A DNA stretch of 64,000 nucleotides, taken from the NCBI RefSeq assembly GCF_048569485.1, contig NC_134354.1:514299780-514363779 (forward strand). Direction: 5' to 3'. A model generated the notes under the pieces. The model was given only the letters and a program-made list of their open reading frames with translations, ran no database searches and had not been told where the DNA came from. Both the position numbers and the translations under genes were made by a program. Of the stretch, positions 24,590-38,028 are shown piece after piece; position 1 is the first letter of the stretch; each line of letters begins with the position of its first letter. This DNA comes from Anomaloglossus baeobatrachus. Its lineage: Eukaryota > Chordata > Amphibia > Anura > Aromobatidae.

Positions 24590-25870
24590 TCACCGAGCCC
24601 CACCTGAAGGTACGCCTGAAGTCATACCGAGTACCGGAGGCTCGACGACAAGCCATATCGGAGGAAGTAAAGACAATGTTACGCCTGGGGGTCATCGAAA
24701 AATCCCGGAGTGAATGGGCTAGTCCGATTGTCCTAATACCAAAACCCGATGGCTCCTTAAGGTTCTGCAATGACTTTAGGAGATTGAACGAAATATCCAA
24801 GTTTGATCTCTACCCCATGCCCCGGGTGGATGAGCTGATTGATAGGCTGGGACAGGCGCGATATTTTACCACGCTCGACCTGACCAAGGGGTACTGGCAG
24901 GTGCCACTAACGGAGTCCGCCAAGGAGAAAACCGCTTTTGTTACGCCGGAGGGTCTCTTCCACTATGTTGTCTTGCCTTTTGGGTTACATGGCGCTCCGG
25001 CCACGTTCCAGAGGTTGATGGACTTAGTGCTGGAACCCCACCAGGCGTATGCATCAGCGTACCTTGATGACATCATTATTTACAGCTCCGATTGGCAGAC
25101 TCACTTGGAACAGGTACAAGCGGTGGTGGACGCGCTTCGAACAGCCGGATTGACAGCCAATCCCAAGAAATGTGCACTGGGACTCACGGAAGCCCGCTAC
25201 TTGGGCTACGTGATAGGCCAAGGAGTGATTAAGCCCCAAATTAACAAGGTCGAGGCGATCCAGAAGTGGCCTAGACCCCTGACCACGAAGCAGGTTAGGG
25301 CCTTCCTGGGTATCGTGGGGTACTACAGGAGGTTTGTAAAAGATTTTGCAGGACTATCAGCCCCCTTGACGGACCTTCTCAAAGGCAAGAAGTCCGTCAT
25401 GGTGCGCTGGACTCCGCAGGCCGAGGACTCCTTCCGGGCCCTGAAGGGGGTCCTGTGCGAACAGCCCGTTCTTGTAAACCCTGATTTCCGGAAGGAGTTC
25501 ATAGTACAGACTGACGCCTCGGAGGTCGGCCTGGGGGCAGTGCTGTCTCAGGTGGTTCAGGGGGAGGAACATCCCGTCACCTTTTTAAGTAGGAAGCTCA
25601 CCCCTCCCGAGCGGAATTATAGCGTAGTGGAGAAGGAGTGCCTGGCGATTAAGTGGGCCTTGGAGTCCCTACGCTATTACCTGCTGGGACGTCAGTTTCG
25701 CTTGGTGACGGATCACTCTCCACTGGTCTGGATGAGGTCCGCCAAGGAACGGAATGCCCGGGTTACCCGGTGGTTCCTTTCTCTGCAGAACTTCCGGTTT
25801 ACGGTTGAACACCGGGCCGGTAGGTTGCAGGGCAACGCCGATGCCTTGTCCCGCGGCCCGTGTTTGATGG
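24590..25870 (+). CDS. Gmr1-like reverse transcriptase and RNase H region
   Basis: RT motifs include SEWASPIVLIPKPDG (~24709), LPFGLHGAPATFQRL (~24974) and the catalytic box YLDDIIIYS (~25060). RNase H follows with QTDASEVGLGAVLS (~25507) and ADALSR (~25838). Strong similarity to Ty3/Gypsy pol. Part of a fossil element. Confidence 0.93.
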
Positions 25871-25897
25871 CAGGAGTTCAACCCCGCTCGCTTGAAC

Positions 25898-25911
25898 TGA
25901 GGGGGGGGGTA
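25898..25911 (+). promoter_or_regulatory. Polypurine tract
   Basis: A G-run within gaactgaggggggggg immediately before the 3' LTR, the expected plus-strand primer. Confidence 0.75.
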
Positions 25912-26222
25912 TGTGAGACTGTGACCTGGGTTATCTATGACGGCCGGTATGTCTCGCCCCGGTTGTGCTCACTCCATGATAGGAAGTAACTCCACTCCAG
26001 GGTTAATGCTGTTTCCCTACAGGCTTAAGGAAGGGTTAAAAGGAAACAGGAACGAGGGCAGGTGTGCCGGGTGTGAGGGAGTGATCACATCTCCCTGAGT
26101 TCTCTGCCGGAAAGGCACATATGTACTATTGTGGACTTTTTCTTTGGAATAAACCGTGTGCTGTGAACCTTGGTGCCTGGATCCCGTGTCTTCTGCAGCG
26201 CAGCCGACGACGCTACCTCACA
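25912..26222 (+). repeat. 3' LTR of Gmr1-like element
   Basis: 311 bp, starts tgtgagactgtgacct and ends cctcaca. It differs from the 5' LTR at one site near the start and at three sites in the T-rich tract before aataaa. Confidence 0.93.
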
Positions 26223-26292
26223 GCACAAAGAACAATGAGCTTCACATGTTTGGATTAATTATCTCTTTTCCCAGCCTTTTTGGACTAATTAA

Positions 26293-27357
<1,065 letters not shown>

Positions 27358-27564
27358 ACCTAGGGATTGAATAATAATTGACCCACACTTTTATGTTGAA
27401 AATTTATTAAAATTTAACTGAGCAACATAACTTGTTGGTTTGTAAGATTTATGCATCTGTTAATAAATCCTGCTCTTGTTTGAAGTTTGCAGGCTCTAAC
27501 TTATTTGCATCTTATCAAACCTGCTAAATCTGCAGGGGGTTGAATACTACTTGTAGGCACTGTA

Positions 27565-29230
27565 TTTCTGCCTGCTGTTTATAAACGGCAGATCAGAATA
27601 AGGCTACATTAACACGACCGATCCATTTTTGCGGTCTGCAAAAAACAGTCCGTTTTTTTTCACGGCTGCATCCGTTTGGCATCCGTTCCCATTCCGTAGA
27701 CGGTCCGTATGTCATCTGTTTGTCATCAGTGTGCCTTCCGGTTTTTTTTGTGTACTACAAAAAAACTGAAGGATAAATTTACCCAGGATCCATAGCTTCA
27801 TCCTACATGAGGCGGTCACATGTTCACTACAGTGCCATTTTCTACTGCTTTTCACAGCGTAGAGCGCTCTGGTGATTTTCTTGTGCTTGTGCACTTCATA
27901 TCAGTCTTTTCTGTCATTATAATGGCAGAAAGACACATAATGTCCCACTCTCCTGCATTTTGTAATTTTGCACCCTTTGGTGCCTTTCATGTGGCACTAA
28001 GGGGTGTTTAGCTTTGTATTTAGCCAAAAAAATGAAAAAAAAAAATGACGTAGGGTTCCCCCTATTTTTGTAGCCAGATAGGGTAAAGCAGACGGCTGCA
28101 GCCTGCAGACCACAGCTGGCAACCTCACCTTGGCTGGTAATCCAAAACTGAGGGCACCCCACGCTGTTATTTTAAATTAAATAAATAATTAAAAAAAAAA
28201 ACACGTAGGGGTCCCCCCAAAATTGGATCACCAGCCAAGGTAAAGCAGACAGCTGGGGTCTGATATTCTCAGACTAGGGAGGTCCATGGTTATTGGACTC
28301 TCCCCAGCCTAAAAATAGCAGGCCGCAGCCGCCCCAGAAGTGGTGCATCCATTAGATATGCCAATCCTGGTGCTTCGCCCCAGCTCATCCCGCGCCCTGG
28401 TGCGGTGGCAAACGGGGTAATATATGGGGTTAATACCAGATGTGTAATGTCACCTGGCATCAAGCCCTGGGGTTTGTGAGGTCAGGCGTCTATCAGATAC
28501 CCGACATCACCAACCCAGTCAGTAATAAAAAAAAATAGACGACAAACACATTTTTATTTTAAAAAATACTCCCCAATACATTCCCTCTTTAACCAATTTA
28601 TTAGAAAGAAAAACAAATCCAGGTCTGGTGTAATCCAAGGGGTTGCCATGACGATCCACACTGTCCCAGTCAATGAAGAGCAGGATGTTCCCCATTGGCT
28701 GGGAGAGCAGTGCAGTGACCTGAGCTAACATCAATGGGTCAGCCCAGGTCACTGCAGGGCATGACAAGTGCTGCTGTCAGCGAGGTACATTACCTGCGCT
28801 GATCTCCTGCAGTGCTGACAGTCCCTGTCACTGAGTTCAATGACCGGCGCCTTCACAGCCAAGTATCGCGAGAGGTCCGTGATGTCACCGCTAGTCAGTC
28901 TCGGGTTGAAAGCGAGAGAAGGTGATGTGACAAACGGCGGCCGTGGAGGACAGTGACAGCGCTGAGGTCGGGACTTCATCACCGCAGGTAAGCCGAGCGG
29001 GTCCATGTGTGCAGAGTGCCAGGATGACGGACGTGTGTGTGTGTGTGTACATGCCGCGTGCAGGAGGGGGCGGAGCGAGCTGAGCGGGGAAGTGTGGGCT
29101 TCCTGCACGTAACTAGGATAAACATCGGGTTACTAACCAAAGCGCTTTGCTTGGATACCCGATGTTTATCTTGGTTACCAGCTTCTGGCAGGCTGCCAGC
29201 GATGGCTCCTGCACACTGTAGCTGTAAAAA
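27565..29230. other. Interior of hAT element 2, right part
   Basis: No coding potential. 27600-27780 resembles a common small frog repeat (ccgatccatttttgcgg, ggcatccgttcccattcc). 28010-28480 repeats the palindromic modules seen at 18.5-19.4 kb. 28490-29230 is GC-moderate sequence with a short inverted repeat around gataaacatcgggtta (29115-29175). Confidence 0.55.
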
Positions 29231-29870
29231 GCCCTGCTTTTTGCTGCTAGAACCGTTCTCGAACGTATCTAGAACTATCAAGCTTTAGCAAAAAGCTCGA
29301 GTTCTAGTTCAATCTAGAACACCCCCCAAAATCACTCGAACCGCGAACTGGAGAACCACGAACCACGAACCGCGCTCAACTCTACCTACAACAGCAGAAC
29401 AACGGTTATATATATAAATCTGTCTGATGCCCTCTGTATAGCTTACCACACTGTGAACAGTATTATATTTGGTTCTTTCTCCACCTGTGTCAGACCAAAA
29501 CTGATTGTGTTACTTAATACTAATTGAACTGCAAAACTTATGTACTCACTGTAACATGCATCTTTTGTTTAGATATCCATTGTGGATGTAGGAGAGTTAT
29601 TTACACTGCATTTGTATGCTGTAACTATAATTATTGTTTCCTGGCGTGGTGGGTGTACTATGCCATAGGCTTTTTAAGTGTTTTTAGTTATCTTCTGTGT
29701 TGGCCTCACTCCTAGTTTGGAGACATGTGGTTTTTTCTGTAATAAAGTATTTCTTATATCCTTGATTTTGTGGTGATCCCGTGTTTGGCATACCTTTCTC
29801 TCAAAAATTGGTATTGTGTCTACATACCAGGAGATCCCACTGGTTGGTGCCCTTCTCCTCTTTTTTGTTG

Positions 29871-30075
29871 ATTTACATTACCATTAATAAAATGTTAAAT
29901 TTTAATGCTTTTTAGGGAATACTTTGCAGGCAATAACTGCCGAAGTCTGGAAGACATGGATATCACCAAACACTGGGTTTCCTTCCTTGTGATGCTTTTC
30001 CTACCTTTATTGCAACTGACTCCAGTTGTTGAATGTAGGTAGGCCTTTCTGCCTCAATTTTGTCTAAGGGGCACT
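29871..30075 (+). repeat. ~200-bp direct repeat, right copy
   Basis: The partner of 16236-16437. It continues without break into the complete MITE at 30066, so it marks the original target. Confidence 0.9.
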
Positions 30076-30656
30076 TTGCACACTACGACATCGCAGGTGC
30101 GATGTCGGTGGGGTCAAATTGAAAGTGACGCACATGCGGCGTTGCAGGTAGATATCGTAGTGTGTAAAGCCTTTTTGATACGATTAACGAGCGCAGAATC
30201 GCCGTATCATCGGTGTAGCGTCTGTCATTTCTATAATTTGGAAATGACCGATGTTACGATGTTGTTTCTCGTTCCAGCGGCAGCACACATCGCTGTGTGT
30301 GAAGCCGCAGAAGCGGAGAAGATCTCCTACCTGCGTCCTGCGGCTCACGTCGGCAATGCGGAAGGAAGGAGGTAGGCGGGATGTTTACGTCCCGCTCATC
30401 TCCTCCCCTCCGCTTCTATTGGCCGCCTGCCGTGTGACATCGCTATGATGTCGCACGACCCTCCCCCTTAATAAGGAGGCGGGTCACCGGCCAGAGCGAC
30501 GTCGGAGGGCAGGTGAGTGCATGTGAAGCTGGTGTAGCGATAATGTTCACTTCGCCAGCTATCACCATGATATCGCAGCTGCGACAGGGGCGGGGACTAT
30601 CGCGCTCGGCATCGCAAGCATCGGCTTGCGATGTCGTAGTGTGCAAAGTGCCCCTT
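30066..30656. mobile_element. MITE with perfect 30-bp inverted ends
   Basis: Left end aaggggcactttgcacacta and right end tagtgtgcaaagtgcccctt. The repeat continues through cgacatcgca on each side. The flanks allow a TA or TAA duplication, so Tc1 or Harbinger type cannot be separated. No frame of interest. A diverged relative lies at 52629-53192. Confidence 0.88.
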
Positions 30657-32689
30657 AAGCATGGAGAAATGCATTTTGAATGGTTTTCAGATCTTGGCCA
30701 TTACAATATATTCTACTTCTTTGAATGAAAAAAACTTCTGAGTTGCTTTTTCAGTATGTTTTCAGTGTGTTTTGGGTCATTTTTGCAAGCTCAGAAGTGC
30801 GCTCTATTTTTTGCAGAATATCCAAAACTGTTGATTTGGCCAATCCTAACATTTCTGCAATCTCTCTAATGGATTTCTACTTTTTTTCAGCCTAATGATG
30901 GTCTGCTTATCTCCTATTGAACGCTCCATGGACTGCATGTTGTGGGTTTACAGCAACAGCTTCTAAATTCAAATGTCACACCTAGAATCAGCTTCAGACC
31001 CATCAATGCTTTAATGCTGATGGATTAATGATGAGAATAGCCTATGCAGACCATTAACCCCTTCAGCCCCAAGCCTATTTTGACCCTAAAGACCAGGCCA
31101 TTTTTTGCAATTCTGACCAGTGTCACTTTATGAGGTTATAACTCTGGAACGCTTCAGCTGATCCCAGTGATTCTGAGAATGTTTTTTCGTGACATATTGG
31201 GCTTCATGTTAGTGGTAAATTTAGGCCAATATTTTTTGCATTTCTTTGTGAAAAAAACGGAAATTTCGCGAAAATTTTGAAAATTTTGTAATTTTCAAAC
31301 TTTGAATTTTTATGCTCTAAAACCAACGAGACATATGACACAAAATAATTAATAAATAACATTTCCCACATGTCTATTTTACATCAGAACAATTTTGGGG
31401 AAAAAAAAAAAAATTTAAGGAAGTTATAGGGGTTCAAAGTTTATGAGCAATTTCTCATTTTTACAACAAAATTTACAAAGCCACTTTTTTTAGGGACCAC
31501 ATCACATTTGAAGCAATTTTGAAAGGTCTACATGACACAGAACACCCAAAAGTGACACCATTCCAAAAACGGCACCCCTCAGGCTACTCAAAACCACATT
31601 CAAGAAGGTTATTAACCCTTTAGGTGCTTCACAGTAACTAAAGCAATGTGGAAGGAAAAAATGAACATTTTACTTTTTGCAACAAAAATGTTAATTTAGC
31701 CTCAAATATTGCATATTCACAAGGGTAGCAGGATTAAATGAACCCCCAAAATTTGTTGGGCAATTTCTACTGAACACGCAGATACCTCATATGTGGCGAA
31801 AAACCACTGTTTGGGCGCACGGCAGGACTCGGAAGGGAAGGAGTGCCATTTTACTTTTTTGAACAGAAAATTAGCTGGAATCGTTAGCCGCACCATGTTG
31901 CGTTTGGAGAGCCCCTGAGGTGCTGAAACAGTGGAGCTCCCCCACATGTGACCCCATTTTGGAAACTAGACCCCTCATGGAATTTATCTAGATGTTTATT
32001 GAGCACTTTGAGCCTCTGGGGGCTTCACAAAAGTTAATAGAGTTGAGCCGTGAAAATAAAAAAAAACTTTTTTACCACAAAATTGTTACTTCAACCAGGT
32101 AGCTTTTTTTTTCAGAAGGGTATCAGGAAAAATTGCACCATAAAATGTATTGTGCAATTTCTCCTGAGTACGCAGATACCTCATATGTGGTGGAACTCAA
32201 ATGTTTGGGCGCACAGCAGGGCTCGGAAGGCAAGGAGCGTCATTTGACGTTTCAAACGCAAAATTGTCTGGGATAATTAGCGTATTCCATGCTGTTTGGA
32301 GACCCCCTGAGGTGCCGAAACAGTGGAGCTCCCCCACATGTGACCCCATTTTGGAAACTAGACCCCCATGGCATAGAAAAAAAAAACAGCGGAAGATGGG
32401 GGGGGGGGCGGCAGATGGGGCGGCCGCAGATGGGGGGGCAGCGGCTATAAAGGGAGCATCTGTGATTGTGAGACGGCGGCTGGGATAGGGTGGGGGCGGA
32501 TGGGAGATGGCGCAGTGGATGCAGGAGCGGCAGAGGATGGGGGGAGGGAGTGGGTGGGGGGGATGGGTGGGAAGGGGAGTGGGAGGTGAGATTGGGGATA
32601 GTTACCCTACAGGATGGATCTAGGACGCTGGATCACAGGAGATGAAGGAGGCAGCAGATCGGGGAGGGTGAGTGGTGGAGGAGGGAGCG

Positions 32690-33282
32690 CAGCGCAGATC
32701 ACGGAGGAGACAGGTGAGCAGAGCACAGATCACGGAGGAGACAGGTGAGCAGAGCACAGATCACGGGGGTGAGAGGTGAGAGAGTGCAGATCACGGGGGA
32801 GACAGGTGAGCAGAGCGCAGATCACGGGGGTGAGAGGTGGAGGGAGAGTGGACAGCAGATCACGGGGGTGACAGGGGAGGGAGCACAGATCATGGGGGTG
32901 ACAGGGGAGGGAGCACAGATCACGGCGGTGACAGGGGAGGGAGCGCACATCACGGCGGTGACAGGGGAGGGAGCGCACATCACGGCGGTGACAGGGGAGG
33001 GAGCGCACATCACGGCGGTGACAGGGGAGGGAGCGCACATCACGGCGGTGACAGGGGAGGGAGCGCACATCACGACGGTGACAGGGGAGGGAGCGCACAT
33101 CACGGCGGTGACAGGGGAGGGAGCGCACATCACGGCCGTGACAGGGGAGGGAGCGCACATCACGGCGGTGACAGGGGAGGGAGCGCACATCACGGCGGTG
33201 ACAGGGGAGGGAGCGCACATCACGACGGTGACAGGGGAGGGAGCGCACATCACGGCGGTGACAGGGGAGGGGGCGGGTAGCT
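32690..33282. repeat. 30-bp GC-rich minisatellite
   Basis: Unit gagcgcacatcacggcggtg plus acaggggagg, ~14 close copies at 32870-33282 with degenerate units before. Several units are identical, so expansion is recent. Both strands give long frames, which are artefacts of the 30-bp period. Confidence 0.95.
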
Positions 33283-33299
33283 GACCACGGGGGTGAGAG

Positions 33300-33600
33300 G
33301 TGGGGGGAGCATGCAGCACATCACGGAGGGGAGGGGGCGAGCAGCACATCACGGAGGGGAGGGGGCGAGCAGCACATCACGGAGGAGAGGGGGCGAGCAG
33401 CACATCACGGATGGGAGGGGGCGAGCAGCACATCACGGAGGGGAGGGGGCGAGCAGCACATCACGGAGGGGAGGGGGCGAGCAGCACATCACGGAGGGGA
33501 GGGGGCGAGCAGCACATCACGGAGGGGAGGGGGCGAGCAGCACATCACGGAGGGGAGGGGGCGAGCAGCACATCACGGAGGGGAGGGGGCGGGCACCGAT
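33300..33600. repeat. 28-bp minisatellite
   Basis: Unit gagcagcacatcacggaggg plus gagggggc, about ten copies. Its core cacatcacgg is shared with the preceding 30-bp array, so the two arrays are likely related. Confidence 0.94.
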
Positions 33601-33622
33601 CACGAGGGGGAGGGGCCGGGCA

Positions 33623-33726
33623 GCAGATCGGAGGGAGCGGTGGCACTATGACAGATGGAGGAGGACAGGGTGCACGATCCCTGTCCTCTTCCATCTGTCA
33701 TAGTGCCACCGCTCCCTCCGATCTGC
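33623..33726. repeat. 104-bp hairpin
   Basis: Near-perfect arms of ~46 bp (gcagatcggagggagcggtg... and its inverse) with a short centre near tgcacgat. Lies just after the minisatellites inside TTAA element 1. Confidence 0.9.
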
Positions 33727-34647
33727 TGCACGGAGGTGAGGGGCAGGGCAGCAGATTGGGGGGAGCGGTGGCATTGTGGCGGATGGAGGACGGCGGCGGC
33801 AGCGGATCGGGAGGTGTGGGTGTGAGGGTGCGGGCAGGAGATCGGGGAGACAGGTGGCAGATCGCGGAGGGCAGCGGCGGCGGATCGGGACGCTTTTCGT
33901 ACAGTGCAATGGCAGCGCGGCAACTTCCGGGTCCCATGCTCCGGTCTCATAACAGCATGGGACCGGAGCTTGTCGCCCTGCCATTGCACTGTGTACACTC
34001 ACTGTGCTCAGTGTGCTGGCGTGCTGCAGGGACAAGTGAAGCTGATGGGGGCGGTCACCGGCAACAGGTCCACTGTGATTGGAGAAATCGGTCACAAGGC
34101 CGATCTCTCCAATCAGAGCATTGGAGCTGGGGGAGGGTGATCCAGTGAGGTCACCCAGCTCCAGCCAATGGCCAGTGCTACAGCTGCACTGGCCAGGGCT
34201 GGATTTCAATGTTTCAGTCATTTTAAATGGCTGGAACATTACAGTGGCTGTGATTGGTTGAGCTGCGTTCGTCAGCCAATCACAGCCTCCGTAGGTCCGG
34301 GGAGGAGGCACCACCCCTCCTAAGGTCAGGTACAGGTCCCCTCCTCCCCGAATCTGCGGTTTTTGTTAACATATTGCAGTCACCGGAGGCTCCGGTGCCG
34401 CGATTCCGCCATGACGGAAAGATCCGTCCTTGGTCGTTAAGGCCCAGGGCACAAGGACGGATCTTTCCGTCCATGGTCGTGAAGGGGTTAAAGAGTCTTT
34501 GAGATTATTTTCTAATCACTTTTGTTCCCTTGAAAAAGAGGCAGCTACATATTAAAGAGCTGTAATTCCTATAACCTTACCCCAACTAGGATGTGAATAA
34601 CCTCAAATTATAGCTGAGAGTCTGCACTTTAAGCCCATATTGAATAA

Positions 34648-34650
<3 letters not shown>

Positions 34651-34689
<39 letters not shown>

Positions 34690-34770
34690 CTGAGTGTATG
34701 TGAGTATGCATGTGTGTGTGTGTGTGCGTGTGTGTGTGTGTGTGTGTGCGTGTGTGCGTGTGTGTGTGTA
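34651..34770. repeat. (TA)n then (TG)n microsatellites
   Basis: TA repeats at about 34651-34686, then TG repeats with GTGCGTG variants to 34770. Located where the outer Tc1-like element body breaks off. Confidence 0.93.
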
Positions 34771-34839
34771 TTAATTAAGAAATAACATCTGGAACACCAT
34801 TCTTAGACTGAACTGGGTGCAAAAACCTAAAAAATCTAT

Positions 34840-35124
34840 ACTATATGGAGAGAAGGTATGCACACCAGTGACTAGGTAAGGGGAATATATGAAAAGCAAA
34901 AACTGCTGTGTGAATACTGACACGAAAAATCCAATAGCTATATATAAGAATGAAGGTATGAAATATGGAATCTGCATTACTGCCATGAACATATGCGAAT
35001 AAAGAGAAATTTAGCTATTGAATTGATCAATGCAACAGAGCTAGTGTGTTTTTCATATATATATAGTGTAAGTTTTCATATATTCCCCATACATAGTCAC
35101 TGGTGTGCATACCTTCTCTCCATA
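34840..35124. repeat. Inverted repeat pair, ~53-bp arms
   Basis: atatggagagaaggtatgca... at ~34841-34895 and its reverse complement at ~35072-35124, spaced ~180 bp, followed by (TG)n. Possibly a foldback element. No open frame of interest. Confidence 0.8.
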
Positions 35125-35149
35125 TTGTGTGTGTGTGTGTGTGTGTATG

Positions 35150-36308
35150 TCCGCTAAAGGAATCCGCACCGTCGCATTTACAATCACGAAATTTTGCACA
35201 GACGCCTCATGTGACCCAGAGAGCTTCGTAGACTATGTTTTGATAGAAAAATGTAACCCCGCGCTTTACAGTTAGTCTTCAAAATCCTGCCACCATTAAA
35301 CTGAATGGAGGTGGGAGCTATAGGTTATTAATAGCAACTGTCAGTGGTTGCTATAGGAACAAAATAAAATGTTAGTTGAAGCTTATGCATGAAGTTATAT
35401 GATGTCCGTGGAGAGATGGATAGAGAGACAGAAAAAGACAGACAGACAGAGACACAGACAGAGACAGATGGGGAAAGAGACAGACAGACAGACGGGGAAA
35501 GAGACAGCCCTGGACTGAGACAGCCCTGGAAAGAGACAGCCAAAGACAGACGGGGAAAGAGGCAGCTTGGGAAAGAGACAGCTGGGGAAAGAGACAGCCG
35601 GGGAAAGAGACAGCTGGGGAAAGAGACAGCCCTGGACTGAGACAGCCCTGTAAAGAGACAGCCCTGGAAAGAGACAGATGGGCAAAGAGACAGATGGGCA
35701 AAGAGACAGCCCTGGAAAAGACAGCCCTGTCAAGAGACAGACTTGAAAAAAGACAGACGGGCAAAGAGACAGCCCTGCAAAGAGACAGATCTGGAAAGAG
35801 ACAGACCTGGAAAGAGACAGATGGGTAAAGAGACAGACGGGCAAAGAGACAGCCCTGGAAAGAGACAGCCGGGCAAAGACACAGCCGGGCAAAGAGACAG
35901 CCCTGGAAAGAGACAGCCGGGCAAAGAGATAGCCGGGCAAAGAGACAGACCTGGAAAGAGACAGCCCTGGAAAGAGACAGCCCTGGAAAGAGACAGACAG
36001 TCAAAGAGACAGACAGGCAAACAGACAAACCTGGAAAGAGACAGCCCTAGAAAGAGACAGACGGGGAAAGAGACAGACGGGGAAAGAGACAGACAAACAG
36101 ACACACACATAGAGACAGACACAGGGATAGAGAGACACAGACAGACACAGAGATGGAGACAGATAGACTGATACAAATACAGACAGAGATAGAAATAGTC
36201 AGACAGAGACATAGACAGACAAGGAAAGAGACAGACAGACAGCGACACACATACAAAGACTGGGAGAGACAGTTACTATCCCGGGCAATGCCCGGGTACT
36301 ACAGCTAA
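35150..36308 (+). mobile_element. Helitron-like nonautonomous element with minisatellite body
   Basis: Starts tccgctaaaggaatccgcac after a T-rich microsatellite. Ends with the hairpin cccgggcaatgcccggg (36280-36296), 8 nt, then ctaa (36305-36308) before TA repeats. A TC start, a hairpin close to the 3' end, a CTRR terminus and no target duplication are the Helitron hallmarks. The body from ~35405 to 36250 is an array of ggaaagagacagccct-type units (~20-22 bp). No Rep/helicase gene. Helitron assignment is an inference from the ends. Confidence 0.6.
35405..36250. repeat. GACAG-rich minisatellite
   Basis: Degenerate units built on agacagccctggaaagag and agacagacggggaaagag, passing into simple (GACA)n. 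Long frames on both strands here are periodic artefacts. Confidence 0.93.
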
Positions 36309-36339
36309 TATATATATATATATATATATACATACATAC

Positions 36340-36372
<33 letters not shown>
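36309..36372. repeat. (TA)n / (CATA)n microsatellite
   Basis: Simple repeat between two Helitron-like 3' ends that face each other. Confidence 0.92.
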
Positions 36373-36762
36373 CTAGCTGTAGTACCCGGGCATTGCCCGG
36401 GATAGTAACTGTCTCTCTGTCTCTCTCCCAGTCTCTCCCAGAACTTCAGAAGAATGTTGGCGTGCCACAATGCAGCCAGGGAAAGAGACAGACAGACAGA
36501 CAGACACAGACAGACAAAGAAAAAGACAGACTAGGAAAGGGACAGACATGGAAAGAGTCAGAAAGAGACAGACATAGGCAGACAGGTAAAGAAACAGACA
36601 TAGACAGGCAGAGAAAAACGAACAGACAAAAAGACAGACAGACACAGATAGACACAGACACAGACAGACACAGACAAAGAGACAGACAGAGAAAGACAGG
36701 GAAAGAAAAAGACAGAGTAAGAGAGAGACAGACACAGACAAAGAGGGAAAGAGACAGACAGA
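36373..36762 (-). mobile_element. Helitron-like 3' end, inverted copy
   Basis: 36373-36376 (ctag) and the hairpin cccgggcattgcccggg are the reverse complement of the 36280-36308 terminus. Then come gatagtaactgtctc and a GACAG-rich body (36478-36762). The 5' end is not identified. Confidence 0.55.
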
Positions 36763-37900
36763 TGTAGCGCCCCTGAACACCTCAGGGTGCAAGTGCCCCT
36801 GGACACCTCAGGGTGCTACAAGGTTCTGCATCCCCACAAGGACTCAGAACCCCAGTGCCGGTAACACCAAGAACCCAGGTAATCCCAGTTTTCCCCAACA
36901 ATCCCCCATACATTGGTACCGAGCAAGGGTGGGACCATGGATAGCCGCCTAAAGGTGGGGCCAATCCAGTCCACTAGTTGACCAGGTGGGAGGGGAAGAC
37001 TGTGGAGAGTAGTCAGAACACAGGAAGACAGTAGGGAGAAGGAAGTCTGCAGTGAAAGGGAGTAGACACAGAGAGAGAGAGTTGACAGCAGGAGAGGAGT
37101 GAAGGTGGATATGAGGAGATGTCCTGACTCGGGTTAACTGTGACCTGGTACCCAGGAGAAGTGGTTGCGGTTTAGTATGGTGGAGTACTCCCTGAACTAC
37201 GTACCGATGAGGTACAGGACCCTAGGACAGGATAGAGCTCCAAGCCGACCTGTTAACACCTGCACAGCAAGGGGACCATCAAGGACCGTGCTGACCCAAA
37301 GAATCCGAAGATTCAGTAGCAAAGGGAGAGGCAGGGACAAGACCAGAGACTCCATCCTCTTAGGGTTCACGCTACCGTCAGGCAGACCGAAGTGGACAAA
37401 CCACCAGACGGGGACCCCCAGTTTCTCTATGCCACAGGGACCCATTTACCAGAGACAGGTGCAAGGGAAGAAGGTACCAGAGAACCAAACTGGCACTGGA
37501 ACGAAGGGGACCTGGAGGTGAAACCAGCCGGCATCGGGCAACCAGTTATTACCAGCCAGCCGTAAGTAAAACCAGTTGCACTGAACTTAGGTGTGGACTC
37601 TCTTTTTCTAGTACCCATCACAACATTTATCCACTGGGGCCTGGCCCTGCTTGCATAGGGCCTACCATGCAAGCTGCAAATAACACCAGCCCCAATAGCG
37701 ACATTCTGCAGCGGCGGCTCCATACCTCTAACCGCAGCACCACAAATGGCGTCACATATGAACACGAATTAAATCCCTTGTAAATATATCCCCATTACAA
37801 AAAGGGCCCAGGGCACGGAACTGGGCAGCGGCCACCACCGTGACATCCCCCAAGAGAGACATTGCCCGGGACCGAGTACCCCATATCCCTGGGTGCTACA
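36763..37900. mobile_element. Solo LTR, copy 1
   Basis: 1138 bp starting tgtagcgcccctgaac and ending gggtgctaca, inside a GACA-rich repeat. Flanking caga on both sides fits a short target duplication but is uninformative in this repeat. No internal retroelement region is present, so it is a fossil solo LTR. It resembles in plan the solo LTR at 41186-42342, which also begins tgtrgcgcccctga. Confidence 0.75.
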
Positions 37901-38028
37901 CAGACAGACAGGGAAAGAGACAGACACAGACAGACACAGACAAAGAGACAGACAGAGAAAGACAGGGAAAGAAACAGACAGAGTAAGAGAGAGACAGACA
38001 CAGACAAAGAGGGAAAGAGACAGACAGA

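Larger units (their letters stand above)
21107..26222 (+). mobile_element. Ty3/Gypsy LTR retroelement, Gmr1-like clade
   Basis: A fossil LTR element with 311-bp LTRs and 4-bp flanking repeats gcac (21103-21106 and 26223-26226). Its parts in order are LTR, primer binding site, gag with protease, integrase, RT with RNase H, polypurine tract and LTR. Integrase before RT is the copia-like order known in the Gypsy family only from the Gmr1 group. The LTRs differ at 4 of 311 positions (~1.3%), so insertion is recent on the scale of this locus. It looks nearly whole, with about one or two apparent interruptions. Confidence 0.92.
31058..34487 (+). mobile_element. TTAA element 1 (nonautonomous, piggyBac-type target)
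   Basis: Flanked by TTAA at 31054-31057 and 34488-34491. Ends ccccttcagcccc and gtcgtgaagggg. Order: AT-rich left part, about two ~385-bp repeats (31700-32380), GC-rich minisatellites (32690-33600), hairpin, and a right part rich in CCAATCA-type words. The right end carries a hairpin with gacggaaagatccgtcctt and its inverse near 34413-34473. It is inverted relative to TTAA element 2. No transposase. Assignment to piggyBac rests on the TTAA target and the C-rich ends only. Confidence 0.82.

Noticed and set aside
32870-33600. Possible CRISPR-like array of ~30-bp repeats
   Set aside because: The units are contiguous with no variable spacers, in a vertebrate transposon. It is a minisatellite.
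32730-34148. Long frames on both strands (up to 282 residues) in the 32.7-34.1 kb region
   Set aside because: They follow the 30- and 28-bp periods, are open in several frames at once, and have no start context or homology. They are minisatellite artefacts.
35372-36792. Leu/Ser/Cys-rich minus-strand frames that resemble membrane proteins
   Set aside because: Translation of GACAG repeats; the hydrophobic look comes from CTGTCTCTTTCC units.
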